This document shows positions 12,080 through 22,818 of a stretch of 64,000 nucleotides of DNA, piece by piece. Source of the stretch: Asterochloris sp. CNOR1 (Eukaryota > Chlorophyta > Trebouxiophyceae > Trebouxiales > Trebouxiaceae). Position numbers and translations under genes: made by a program. The DNA lies in the NCBI GenBank assembly GCA_963969365.1, contig OZ017751.1:1612001-1676000 (forward strand), given 5' to 3'. A model generated the notes under the pieces. That model was not told the origin of the DNA. It searched no databases and worked only from the letters and a program-made list of their open reading frames with translations. Each line of letters starts with the position of its first letter. The stretch's first letter is position 1.

Positions 12080-13341
12080 GCCTCAGGCATGGTCTGCCTG
12101 CCTGATTGCTGATGCGGTTCCAATGCCTATTTGGCTTCAATCAATGCTGCAGCTGAATCTTGTCGCCCCCCCGCAGGCTGAAGCACACTCTTTATGCGAC
12201 GACCGTCGTCTGCTGCTGGCTCGTGTGAGTGCTGAGTGCTACTGCGTGGAGCTTGCTGACTTGTCTGAGGTCACATGTGAACTTCCGCAGTGGTACTCCA
12301 CCTCGGCAGTTCCATGCTACCAGGTTCCTGCTGCTTGCCAACAACTGAGCTTTGAGCTGCAAGAGGCACTCTGGCTGATGCAGGGTGGCAGCAAGCTCTG
12401 CCACTCCTCAGATGGTCCTTGAGCAGCCTCTTGTGGCTCCAGAGTGCAGCATGCTGTTTACACCTTTGAGCGCAATGGCTTGCACACCTGACAAGGCTTT
12501 TAGCTGCAAAGGCTGTGTTGCTGCAGATGGGGCCTGGTGTACATTGCTCAGATGAACCCACTCGTCAGGCCAACCTTGCAAGGATGAGCTCCGCCAGGTG
12601 GTGAAGACGTCAGGCAGTTGGCAAGCGACAGCGTGCACTGACCTGTGCCCTGATGCATTTATCCAATTATGATGTTAAGAGGCGTGTGCACGTTCATCCT
12701 CTCTAGACCCTCTGAAGCTCCCAAGCTTAACATGATTGTAACTATGATGTCGCAAATCAATCTCATCAAGAGGGATCAAATTCATTCATGACTTTTGCAC
12801 ACAGGTGCATTCTCTCCACCCCATTTGCCTGCAGTGCTGACATCTGAGGAGAGCCGCACGCTCTGTCCACCCCTTTTGCCTGATGTTGTTAGCATGCAGA
12901 GCAGGGAAGCCTGAGTCACTGCAGCTTGGCATGAAGCAGAGTGTCTACTCCTGCATCTACCTGACCGTGACTGGGTCAGCGCGGCGGGCAACAGTGTGAT
13001 GCGGAAACAGAAACACAGCAATAGGTCTACACGGCCTTGAGGCTACTTCAGCACCTGTTCTGCAGCATTGGACTGCCGAGGTTCTGCAGAGACGTTTCCC
13101 AGATCAGTGGCCGTCATCTCTGATCACAGGTGGGTGAGAGGCCTGCTGGATCGCTGCCATGGGCTGCTCTGCAGATCGCGCCCCGTTGCGATGATCCATC
13201 CAGATGCTGCTGCCCCCGCCCGCCCACCTCGTCAGAGCCCTGTGCAACGTCGGAACAGCAGTGCCAGCTGGTGCTGGGCATTGCCAGTGGAGGTCACCAT
13301 GCAGACAGCTGCCTTGCTCCCTGCAGGCACTGCAGTTTGAG
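12080..13341. other. Non-coding interval
   Basis: No exon is supported. The interval is expected to hold the 3' UTR of the small membrane-protein gene (TGTAA at 12737-12741) and the promoter and 5' UTR of the fasciclin gene. No TATA box stands out. Confidence 0.4.
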
Positions 13342-15747
13342 ATGGCCACCATGATGAAAGCCTTGATGTCCCTGGCTCTGGCGGCGCCTGCAGGTATGAG
13401 TCAACCCCCTGGACTGTGGAAGCCCATCTTGCTGTTGCATTGTCTTCACAGCTGGTGCTGCTGTGCCCACTGGCTGCACAAGCATGCTCTGCATTTGCGT
13501 AAACCATGACAAAGTGTACAAGCCTGCTGTCCTCCCTGCCTGCAGTCTTTGGGCGCAGCCTGCTGCAGACCTACGCCCCTGGGCCTGCCTACAACGCAGC
13601 AGACTGCCAGAACCTCACATCGACCTTTGTGGCCACCCCAGAGTACAGCATGGTGAGGGTGGGGTTTTGCCTGTTGATTCAGCTTGGCTTTGGCCTTGCA
13701 GCCCAGCGTGAGCTCTGGACTGCCTGATCGTGCTGCTGAACTGCCTGGTGCTGCTGGTGCTCCATGCCTACAATGCAACATGTGGTTGAGGATGCCTGCC
13801 GTCTGCCGAGATGATCTGGCTAAGGCCATCCTGCAGATTGCAGCTTGCTGCTTGAATGTATTGCCTGTGCTGCATGCCACTGATGTGACAGTGCTGACCT
13901 GCATGATCTGGCGCCCATTGTCATCTTCTGTGCTGCAGCTGCTGGCTGCCCTGGAGGAGACAGGCCTGCTCTCCGCGCTGCAGAATCCCGAGGCGCCGCT
14001 GACAGTTTTCGCGCCCAACAACGCTGTGAGTCTTACTTTGTTCTGCTTCTGACTGGGGCACAGGGAGGTGTGCTGCATGAAGCTTCAGATCACATTGCTA
14101 TTTGAGTCGGACAGCATAACCTGAACTGCTGTACTGCTGGCTGCAGCCCGTTGCCCCCAAAGAGGCGCTGCGCCCACAGTGCTGCTTGCTGTTTCCATGG
14201 GGCTTGCTCAACTGTGGTGCTTCCTGCTGTGCAGGCCTTTGACCTGCTGGCGGCAGCTGCTAACACAACTGCAGAGGACCTACTCGCGCTCCCTGAGCTG
14301 ACTGACATACTGATGTACCACGTGGTCCCCACGCCCTTTGCCAACAGGCTGGCCTTTGACCAGGGCAGCGCCCCCTTCCCCTATGGTGAGCACTCTGCTG
14401 GTACAGGGGTGTGTTGGCCGGCAGAACACTGGCCGCAGCCTGGGCACTTGCTGTGGGCCAGTCTGGCTGTGTCTCTCAAGTGGCTGCCGCCTGCACACTG
14501 CCCTGCATGGTGTCTGCTGGCTGCCCTTCCCGCAGCGGCCCCTGGTGCTGCAGCCTGATTGCTGCTGAGCATGGTGGTGTCTCCCGGGGGGCTTGCAGCT
14601 TGCAGACTGCACTGTGTCTGCCTGGCTGCAGCTTCACACTGCTGACCTGCAATGCCCTCTTGGCTGCAGGCAGCATCATCCCCCAGGGCACCGGCATCAC
14701 TGTGGCCACCCTGGAGGGCGCAAACTTGACAATCCTGAACATCAATAACACCAACTACCTGTACAGCTATGGGGACGAGGCCGGCATCACCGGCACATAT
14801 GAGAATGCGTGAGTCCTCAGCGGGCGTTGCCTTTGGATTTGAGGCGCTGCACAGGCAACATCCAGCACAGCCTAGCTGGTCTTGCCCCTGAACCCAAACC
14901 CTAAGCCCTATGTCAAGTGCATGATGTCTGGCAGCAGAAATCGACTTTGTGCAGGCTCAAGCAGCCGAGCTGACTGTTTCCTCTGCCTCCCCTGCAGGTG
15001 CAACGTAGTGCTTTATCCCATTGACAGCGTCCTCCTGCCAGAGCAGGATTTCCTGTTTAGCGGTGCTGCTGAGCTAACCAGCTATTTCTATGCAACCCTG
15101 CTGACACCCACTGCCATCACCGGCCCTGAGGCCACTGTGGACGCTGTCGATGAGGGCAACGTCAACTCGGTGAGCAGGCTTTCTCTGGTGCTTGTGGGGG
15201 CAGCCAGCCTCTAGCATTCACTAATTGCACCAAAGCTCATCGGGCAGCCGGCCCTGTGCTGCAGCATGGTCTCACACCAGGCACTCTTTGGTGCACCTCA
15301 GCAGCACAGGTCAAAGCCTTACTCATTGCTGATGTTTGCTCTGTGCAGCAAAGCTTAGCTGCCAGCCCTCCTGTGCTGCAAAGGTTGGTACGATGCGCAA
15401 TCATCACGCTACCCGCTCATCCTGCTTCCCTCCTCCTGCAGGTTGCCCAGGCTGCCCTGGACGCCCTGAACTCCAACGTCACTCCTCAGCAATTCTCCTC
15501 CATCTTCCTTCGCGTCCTGGCCGAGCCCCAGGGCCCAAATGTGTTGGCCCAGGTTGCCAATGCGATGATCGGCCTGTCCAATTGCGCAACTGTCTCTCCC
15601 GTGCTGAGCACTGTTGCTGCCAACCTCCAGGCTCGAAACAGCCAGGTTGCCGCCTACAACGAAATGGTTGTGGCACAATACCCCCAGCTGGCACAATGCT
15701 TTGCCCAGGCCACTGGCGCCACCAGCCTGCCTGCAGCCAGCGGCTGA
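13342..15747 (+). CDS. Secreted fasciclin (FAS1)-domain protein
   Basis: Seven exons join in phase: 13342-13393, 13546-13652, 13939-14025, 14235-14385, 14670-14808, 14998-15169 and 15442-15747. They give 337 residues from ATG to TGA. The first exon is a signal peptide (MATMMKALMSLALAAPA). A single FAS1 domain follows, with the H1-type motif LTVFAPNNAAFDLLAAAA, the YHV(V) core of H2 and a GTGITVATLEGANLTILNIN strand. FAS1 proteins mediate cell adhesion or wall and matrix contacts outside the cell. The C-terminal 100 residues are Ala/Gln-rich and have Cys residues but no GPI-type hydrophobic tail. The product is probably secreted to the cell wall (inference). Confidence 0.9.
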
Positions 15748-15964
15748 TCAGTCTTGATTGAAGCTCTTCGGGCGTGCTGTGCCCTCAACGGCGTCCTATA
15801 CCAGCGATTGCCTGCTGTTGACACGTATAGGTAGACGTCTTTCAACTCCCCAACTGTGACCAGCTGTTGAGTGGTCTCAATCTCCGCTTCTTTTTGCTAC
15901 TGAGTTTGCTGCCCACCTGGCCCGTGTGTGCTCAGCATACCGTTAACACAGCGTCCTAGTAGTT

Positions 15965-16016
15965 TGAATGCCTGCTGTGGTGCGCTCCTATGAACGCCTG
16001 CTGTGGTGCGCTCAAT
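15965..16016. repeat. Two-copy tandem repeat, 26-bp unit
   Basis: Copies at 15965-15990 and 15991-16016 share the core CCTGCTGTGGTGCGCTC. They lie between the fasciclin and NAPRT coding ends, in a probable 3' UTR. Confidence 0.85.
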
Positions 16017-16098
16017 GCAGGTGGTAATGAAGGTGTGCTTTTTATTTAAATGTGACATCTGAGCTCTGGACTTTCAGTTGAAAGGGTATCATTGGGTT

Positions 16099-19000
16099 TC
16101 AGCAGAACTTGTGTCTTGCACACACATCATGGTAAGCTGCAGCCAATAACTTGCTGCTCTTGTCACCGTCAACCTTCCTGACACCAAACATGGCCTTGAA
16201 ATGGTTGCGCACAGATTCCTGCTGTGCCTCTGGCAGCCTCTTGTCAACTTGGACCTTGGCGAAATCAGCATCATCACCGATTTTGCCAGCACATGGCTGC
16301 TGCACAGGGTGTTGAGGATGCCTGGCCTGCGGGTACAGCACACACATATGGGCACCCTCAGCTGAGAGTGCCAGTGCAACATTCAGCCACAGGTTGCCTG
16401 TCTGCAAGCAGTCTCTGAATTGCAGGTTCTGTCACAAAGCCACAGGCCTGCAGGCAGTATGAGCCCCACAGCCAGCTGTCAAATGCTGGGGCTGCAGGCA
16501 GTCCCAGCTGCCTTCAAAGGGCAGGCGCCACAGGCCATCTGGCACTGCCTGTATGCAGCAGCCACAAAGTGGACAAAGCAGACATTGCAATGACCATTGA
16601 GCGCCAGACGCCAATGGCAAGGATACTGCGAATGCTGCATGGACAGCACCCTCAAGAAGCTCATGCATGGCTGGCATCCAATGCTGCCACAGGGAGGCGG
16701 CCTTACTGGGAGCAGCACTTGACACAGCAGGTAGCCAGCACCCGCCTGCACAGCCTTCATAACCACTGATGCCAAGTGCAGCTCCTCTTCACACTGACCA
16801 TCATTCCTTTCAAAGGGCACAAAGCCGTCTGCCACACCTCCAAAGGCCAGAACAGAGGGCCTGATGCGCTCAGGAAGCCTGTACAGGAGAGATGCAGCAT
16901 GTCAGACGCAGAGCAGGCACCACCAGACCACGTGGTCAAAGCAGAAGGTCACAGGGGTCCAGACCCAAGCATGACGTGACAACGTCAAACACTGCAGCTT
17001 GACAAGCCGGCTGCATCAGACTTGCATTGCATGCAGTCCAGATAGGAATGGTGTGTCTGCTACCTGCAGCTTCTTGTCTTGCCCAGCTCAAAAGCACCAG
17101 GCAGTCTGCTTCACATGCTGCACATGGAGTAAGGGGAAGGCAGCCGTGCAGAAACAAGCGCCCTGCTCCACATATTGCACATGACACAGGGCAAAGCATA
17201 AAGTCGAGAGTCTCACTGGGCAACCTCCTCCACGTGCCGCACATCACTCAGATTGGAGTGCATCAGTGAGGGCCGCGGCCACTCAGAGCGTCCTGCAGCT
17301 GCTCTCCGCCGGTTCAGCTGCTCCCAGGCTGACACCACAACCTCAGCCATATCTGGGTAGCTCCCACTGTCCAGTCGCCACTGGCAGAACACTGCAAAAA
17401 CTGGGGTGCCTGCGCTACATACAGGGCAGACTCAGAGATGCAGAGCATGGAGCCAGGTGCCTGCACTTGTGCTGGCAGGCGCTTGAGATGCAGCAGGGGC
17501 GTCTGAAGCTGTGTGTGCAGCAGCACGCTCCTCCGGGGCTTATGCAACATGTCAGACCTGGCCTGACAGAAGGATGTAGCACCTGAGACATGCCTCAAGA
17601 TGCTGACCCAAGTCTGACTGCCTGCCCTCATCGAGCACCTTCTTGACTTACTCTGCAAGATGTTGCTACATGCAGGCTGCAATGTGGCTGTCCTCACATC
17701 TGCATGCTCATGGCTCGCAAATTCAGCCACTTTCTGGCCTTTTGCGTGTTCACACAAGCTGCTGAGCTCACCCAGGTCTATCTGCCGGCCGCCATTGTGC
17801 AGCTCTTGCACATCTGCAACGAACTCATTGAGAACAGTTGTGGCCACTGCAGCAGCCACGAAAGCCTGGGTGCCAAAGGTGTCTGGCAGGGCTGTGGCTG
17901 CCTCCAGGCCCCCGTTGCACCGAAGGAACAGCAGGTGTGCCAGCATGGATGAGATCTGCAGGCACAGGCACAGCTCTCGGACCGGGCAGGCACTGTCTGC
18001 ATCGCGATGCAAGGTGGATGCAGGTAAGCACATGGCCCTGGCTACACGGTTGCGGCATGCTCAAGGGCAGGGACCACATGCCCAAGCATGAGAAGTCGGC
18101 CAGCACACCAGTCTGGTATTGTCTGTGCAGATTTCAGGCAGTGCGTGAAGCAGTGCCCCAACACCTTTGCAGGGGCAGCTGCCAGCCTGCCTCACCTGCA
18201 CCGGGGCGTCATCGCTGCCGGCCTGCTCGTCATAGTGAGCCGTCAGATGTTGCAGGGAGCTCATGAGCTCATGGGCATGGGTGCCAATCAGCTGGCCTGC
18301 ATGCCACCATGGGCACCTGTGCAGGCTGCAACGAGGTGCATCAACACTTTGGGGCAGCTCTAGCTCGCCGGCTCAAAGAGGTCGCTTGTGATAATGCATG
18401 CTTGCGCAGCATGTCAAAGCGCTTCTCAGGGCCCGCTCACATGTAGGGGTGGAAGAAGGATAGAGCGAGGCAACTTGAGATAGGCGCTCAGCGGTGAGTC
18501 ATGCATGGTGAGCGCCCTCACCAATCTGCTGCACGCGGCTAGCCGGCTCAGGGACAGCTGCCTTCAGCAGCGCATCCAGGTGGCAGACAGCATAGATGCT
18601 GGAGGTGCCGATGTAGCCATGCAGGTACTGCGCACAGAACCAGTTTTGGAGCAGAAGGAAGGCCCGGTCAGAGGAGCGGCGTCCAGCAAACAGGGCGATC
18701 TGCAGCAGTGGAGTGGCTCTCAGAAGCTGACTGCTGCTGGAGAGGCTTCCCCTGTACAACCAAAAAGGCTGTCAGCGGCGGGAGCAGCGCATGCTTTGCC
18801 CTGAGACTGCCAGCAGGGCGTGAGCGGCATCATGCAGTGACACCCAGGGGCAGCAGGTAACGGCCAAAGGGACAGGAAGCACAAGTCCAAGAGAAGCTCA
18901 GCACCAAGAAGTGAGTGGCTGTCTGCCCAGCCCAGAGGTGTGCATGATAGATACTAGCTGCAGGGCTTGGAGTGCAGGTGCTGGTGAAATGCAGGCGCTA

Positions 19001-20795
19001 CTTGTGCAACATGAAGCGGCTATCAGCCACAAGGGCGGCATTGGTGGAATTGCGGTGCTTGTGCAGAGGAGGCACCCCCACCTTGAGAGGATGCTGCAGT
19101 GAGTTCAGTCTGTCCACCACAGCAGCCAGGTGGCCAAGGCTATTGGCTACATGCTCGGTCCTGTCAATTTTGAGGCCTTTTCTGCGGCACAAGTCCCGCA
19201 CCTGTGAGGGTCAGCAGCGGCGTCAGTTATCCAGGGGCTGGGCAGAGGGTTCCTTGCCTCAAGCAGCCACTGGTCCAGGCAGGGGTCAGGGCAGCAGGGT
19301 GCACTGCCGCCTCTGTGCTGGCGATGATGCAGCCACCTCCACCAAACAACAAAGCTCCGCACTGTAACACAGCTGCCACCTGGCACCTGCAGCTGCACTC
19401 CCTGCAAGCGCACCAACCTAGATGCTCCTTACGCCGCTGCAATCTGCCTGCTACTGTCTGCGCCCACACTGAGACGCACCTCCAGGCATCCTGCAACGCT
19501 TGCTGCTCTGCAGAGGCCTCAGCCTGACTGGGCAGGCCGTACTGCAGCTGTTGCCATGGTTCACTGGGACTCCCTGAGCTTGCTCCTGGTACCTCTACCT
19601 AAAACAAACTGTCACGGTCTGACAGTACGCCGTCCTAAGCATTGCTCTTGGCGCCACCAATGAGCAGTCACCTGTGCCCTGATGGTGAAGGCCTGCACCA
19701 GCTGCGTGACTGAGGTCTCCGCATTGCTGGCAGCCTCTGCAGTGCCAGATGCGACTGCCACCAGTTGGCAGCTTGGCAGCCTCTCCCACCGCACATGGGC
19801 CACGCCATTCTGCTGACTGCGCTGCTTCATTGCCTGCACCAATGCCCAGCTGCATGCATGAAGTGGTTGCCAGGCAAGATAAGCAGAGCTGTGCAGCAGA
19901 GGCACGGGAGCTACTGCGCAGCTTTCAGCAAGGTGCCTGGCCCAACTCAAATACTGCGCTGGTGCACACTGCCTGCACCATACAAGCTCCCTGGCCAGGA
20001 ATGACGCACAGTTGCAGCCACTGCCCAGCTCAGACTGCGCAGCAGCGTGACATGAGCCGCTATGCGGGCACAAGCCGAGCACCCACATGCTGGCAACCTT
20101 GTATGTGGCAGACCTGACAGCCACCACTATAGTGTACACCACCACACAGCACCTGCTGCACACCAGCGTAAGCCCTGACAGAACTTGCCTGCGAAGTCTC
20201 GAAGTTATAGAATAACCTCAGCGCTTCTTGAACTGCGGGTGTGTATGGTTGTATGCCCTCCAGATCCCTCACTGCCTGTTGCAGCTCAGCAAAGAGCTCT
20301 GGGTCCTGCAAGCGGCAAGCAGAGGTGGAGGCCCTGGCAGGGTGAACTGCATTTCAAACGGCCTTCTGCATCGCTCTTTTGTTGTGGATTGCTGCACAGG
20401 CATGTGCCTCCACCGTCTTGCATGGCATGTCAGGGCAGCAGGCAAGTAATTTACCACGTCAGCAATGCGTTCAGGGGGCCAGTCTGACTTTCGCACGTTC
20501 AGGCAGAAGTCGACTTGGACACCAGGGAAGAGCTCAGCATAGACCTGCATTGCAAAGGAAGCTGCGAGCTTGGAAGCCAGGCTGACACGAAGGCGCCTGA
20601 AGTTCGGCAGCAGCAGGTCGTTTTGGTTACAGTGACCAAAAAGCACCTGCTTCCGCAACAACAGGGCTTACCTTGTGCATCTTGGGCTTGTACGCATCAT
20701 TGACAAGGGTTCCCAGGAGCTCAGCCTCTGTCAGTCGCATTATGCCTCGTGCCATGTCGCTCTGCAGCATGGCTGCCACTGCGGCTGCAGATTTG
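16099..20795 (-). CDS. Nicotinate phosphoribosyltransferase (NAPRT/PncB-type)
   Basis: Minus-strand exons in order: about 20795-20672 (LTEAELLGTLVNDAYKPKMHK), 20544-20455 (VYAELFPGVQVDFCLNVRKS), 20305 to about 20180, 19833-19672, 19201-19082, 18699-18522, 18296-18196 (LIGTHAHELMSSLQ), 17955-17772 (TALPDTFGTQAF), 17391 to about 17214 (WRLDSGSYPDMAEVV), about 16890-16800 (VLAFGGVADGF), and a last exon ending at TGA 16101-16099. The string DAYK-x-x-M, GTHAHE, DTFGT and R-x-DSG is the PncB/NPT1 fingerprint. The enzyme joins nicotinate to PRPP in the Preiss-Handler NAD salvage route. The join between 18522 and 18296 restores a Gly codon, and 17772 to 17391 a Val codon, which supports one gene. The N terminus and the exons between 19.1 and 18.7 kb and around 16.4 kb are unresolved. 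Confidence 0.75.
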
Positions 20796-21177
20796 CATAG
20801 AAGTTCATCTCAGAGCATCGTACTAACCATGCGTGGGAAGTCAATAACAGACACGCAACTTCTTACCAATGGTCTCCTTGCATGCACCTGCGCGCTCCGC
20901 GTAAAAGCATGCCCTACCCTCCAACTGGGCAGGCTCCAATGCCCCATCATCACAAAAGAAGTCTCTCGATTCCCATCGGGAGCAGTCACCACTCTTGCCC
21001 TGATCAGGCATCTGAAAGCTCATTGATCAGCTGAGATGCAGATTTCGCAGAGTATCACAAAATGCATTCCCCAATCTGACGGGGAAAAGAGAGAGAGCAA
21101 CTGTTCTCCTCTTGACGAGAATTCTAAAGTAGTCAAACAATCAGACTGGTTTTATTTTCGCGAACCGGATTACTGTC

Positions 21178-22224
21178 ATGAGCACAGGCTGCAGGGCTCA
21201 GTGGCAAGAGGCCTGGAGGCTGGAGCTGTTCTACAAAAGCTTGGAGGAGCTGAAAGGCAGAGTTGTTCCTTTCCTCAGAGAACATCACATCAGGCGTGTC
21301 AATTTGACAAACAAGGTGAAGCAGGCATCAAGGTGCAATCAAAGAGGCTGCACTATGACAATCGCGCGACAGCATCATGCCATGCTCTGCAGAAAAAGGA
21401 TGATCAGCTCCTCCAAAGCGTGCAGATCCTTCAGGCAGAAATCCCACAGGCTGACATCTGTGTCCATGTCTCCCTGAAATACCAGTATGGCAAGTCACTC
21501 GAGAGTTCTCAGCAGCACTGCCGGCAGCTCCTGCAGGACCTGCACATAGCAAGCCCAGCATGCAGCGTCCTTCTGGTCACTGGCTCAGGCAAGCGACCAA
21601 AGCTGTGCAGCATCAAGGTGTGGTCTGGCGGCTGCTGTCTCACTGTGCAGCCCCATAGCTGCTCTCACTCACTGGTCTTGCCTGCCTGCAGTGTCTCAGC
21701 TTGGCCAAGCAGTGGCCTGAGAAGACAGTGAAGAAGATATTTGTTGCGTACAACCCATATTTGCCAGAGGCTCCAGCTTTGGAGGAGGAGAGGCAACGCT
21801 TGAGCCAGAAATTGGCATCCGGCATGGTCGCTGGTATTTACCTGCAGATGGGGACAGACATGGAGCGGCTGCAGGCTGGTCTGCAGTACCTACATGGCTT
21901 GCCAGGTGCTGAGGGTCTGCAGCTCTACGGGTCAGTCTTCCTGCCCACTAAGAAGTGAGTTATTAATGTCAAAGCAGCACAGCTAGGTCTGCCAGGCTGC
22001 TCAATGCCAATGTCATGTCATGCAGGCTGCTGGCCCAGATGCGGTTCAGACCCTGGAATGGAGTATTTCTCAGTAGCGACTTTCTGTCAGATGTCTCCAA
22101 CGCTGAGAAGATCATAGTTTTGCTCTTGGATATTTACCTCCAACATGGAGTTACACCACTGGTCGAGAGCAGCATCGCTAAGACAGATGAACTGCGCAGG
22201 GTGCATCAATTACTTGGCATCTGA
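21178..22224 (+). CDS. MTHFR-superfamily (methylenetetrahydrofolate reductase-like) protein
   Basis: Exons 21178-21315, 21393-21617, 21692-21954 and 22026-22224 join in phase to 274 residues. Recognisable parts are VNLTNKK, ICVHVSLKYQYGKS, VLLVTGSGKRPK, the strand IFVAYNPYLPEA followed by EEERQRLSQKLASGMVAGIY, and RPWNGVFLSSDFLSD. This matches the catalytic-barrel half of the MTHFR/FAD-linked reductase superfamily. At 274 aa it lacks the C-terminal regulatory domain of eukaryotic MTHFR. It may be a divergent reductase rather than the folate-cycle enzyme. ATG 21178 is chosen because it is the first in-frame ATG of the exon and yields full phase agreement. Confidence 0.7.
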
Positions 22225-22818
22225 GTGCTTGAGACAACTTCATCACGATTCAACTGAGTCTGCACCACTTCTCTGTACAAATTACTTCTGATGTTCTAAC
22301 ACTTGCCATTTCAAGTGCCCTGCTATATTCACTGATGTATTATGCAGATGCCTGAGAGCTAGACAGTCTGCAGCTGCCTGTGTCATTGCTGCGCCTCCTG
22401 CTGCTGGCCCATCAGCAGCTGCCCTTTCAGGCCCTGCAGATCAGATCGGGCACGCCCGACGGTCGCCATCATGTCCTTCAGATACAGGAAGGGCTGGCGC
22501 TGCTGCCCAGGTGCAGCAAAGCTCCCCCTCTGACTGCTAGAAATGGGCTCCTGCATCAGGCTCTGCCTCCAGGCCTGCCCTGTAAGGGTGCGGCTCCTTG
22601 CTCACAGCAGTCCCTGTCAGGCCCTGGCGCAGCTCAGGTCTGGCTGCCCAGACCTGCTGGCCGATGGAGCAAGTGCCTCCTCCATGCTGCTGGCCACAAT
22701 GTGCTTGCCACTGACTGAGGAGACGGTCCTGCGCAACCCTGCATGGCATGACACAGTAACATGTTTGGAGGACAGGAGGCCTGTGGGACGCTGAAGCAGC
22801 CCATCAAGGGCCTGCAGG
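22225..22818. other. Non-coding interval between convergent genes
   Basis: This holds the expected 3' UTRs of the MTHFR-like gene (+) and of the coiled-coil gene (-). Short open frames are present without splice or start support. I see no repeat. Confidence 0.4.
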
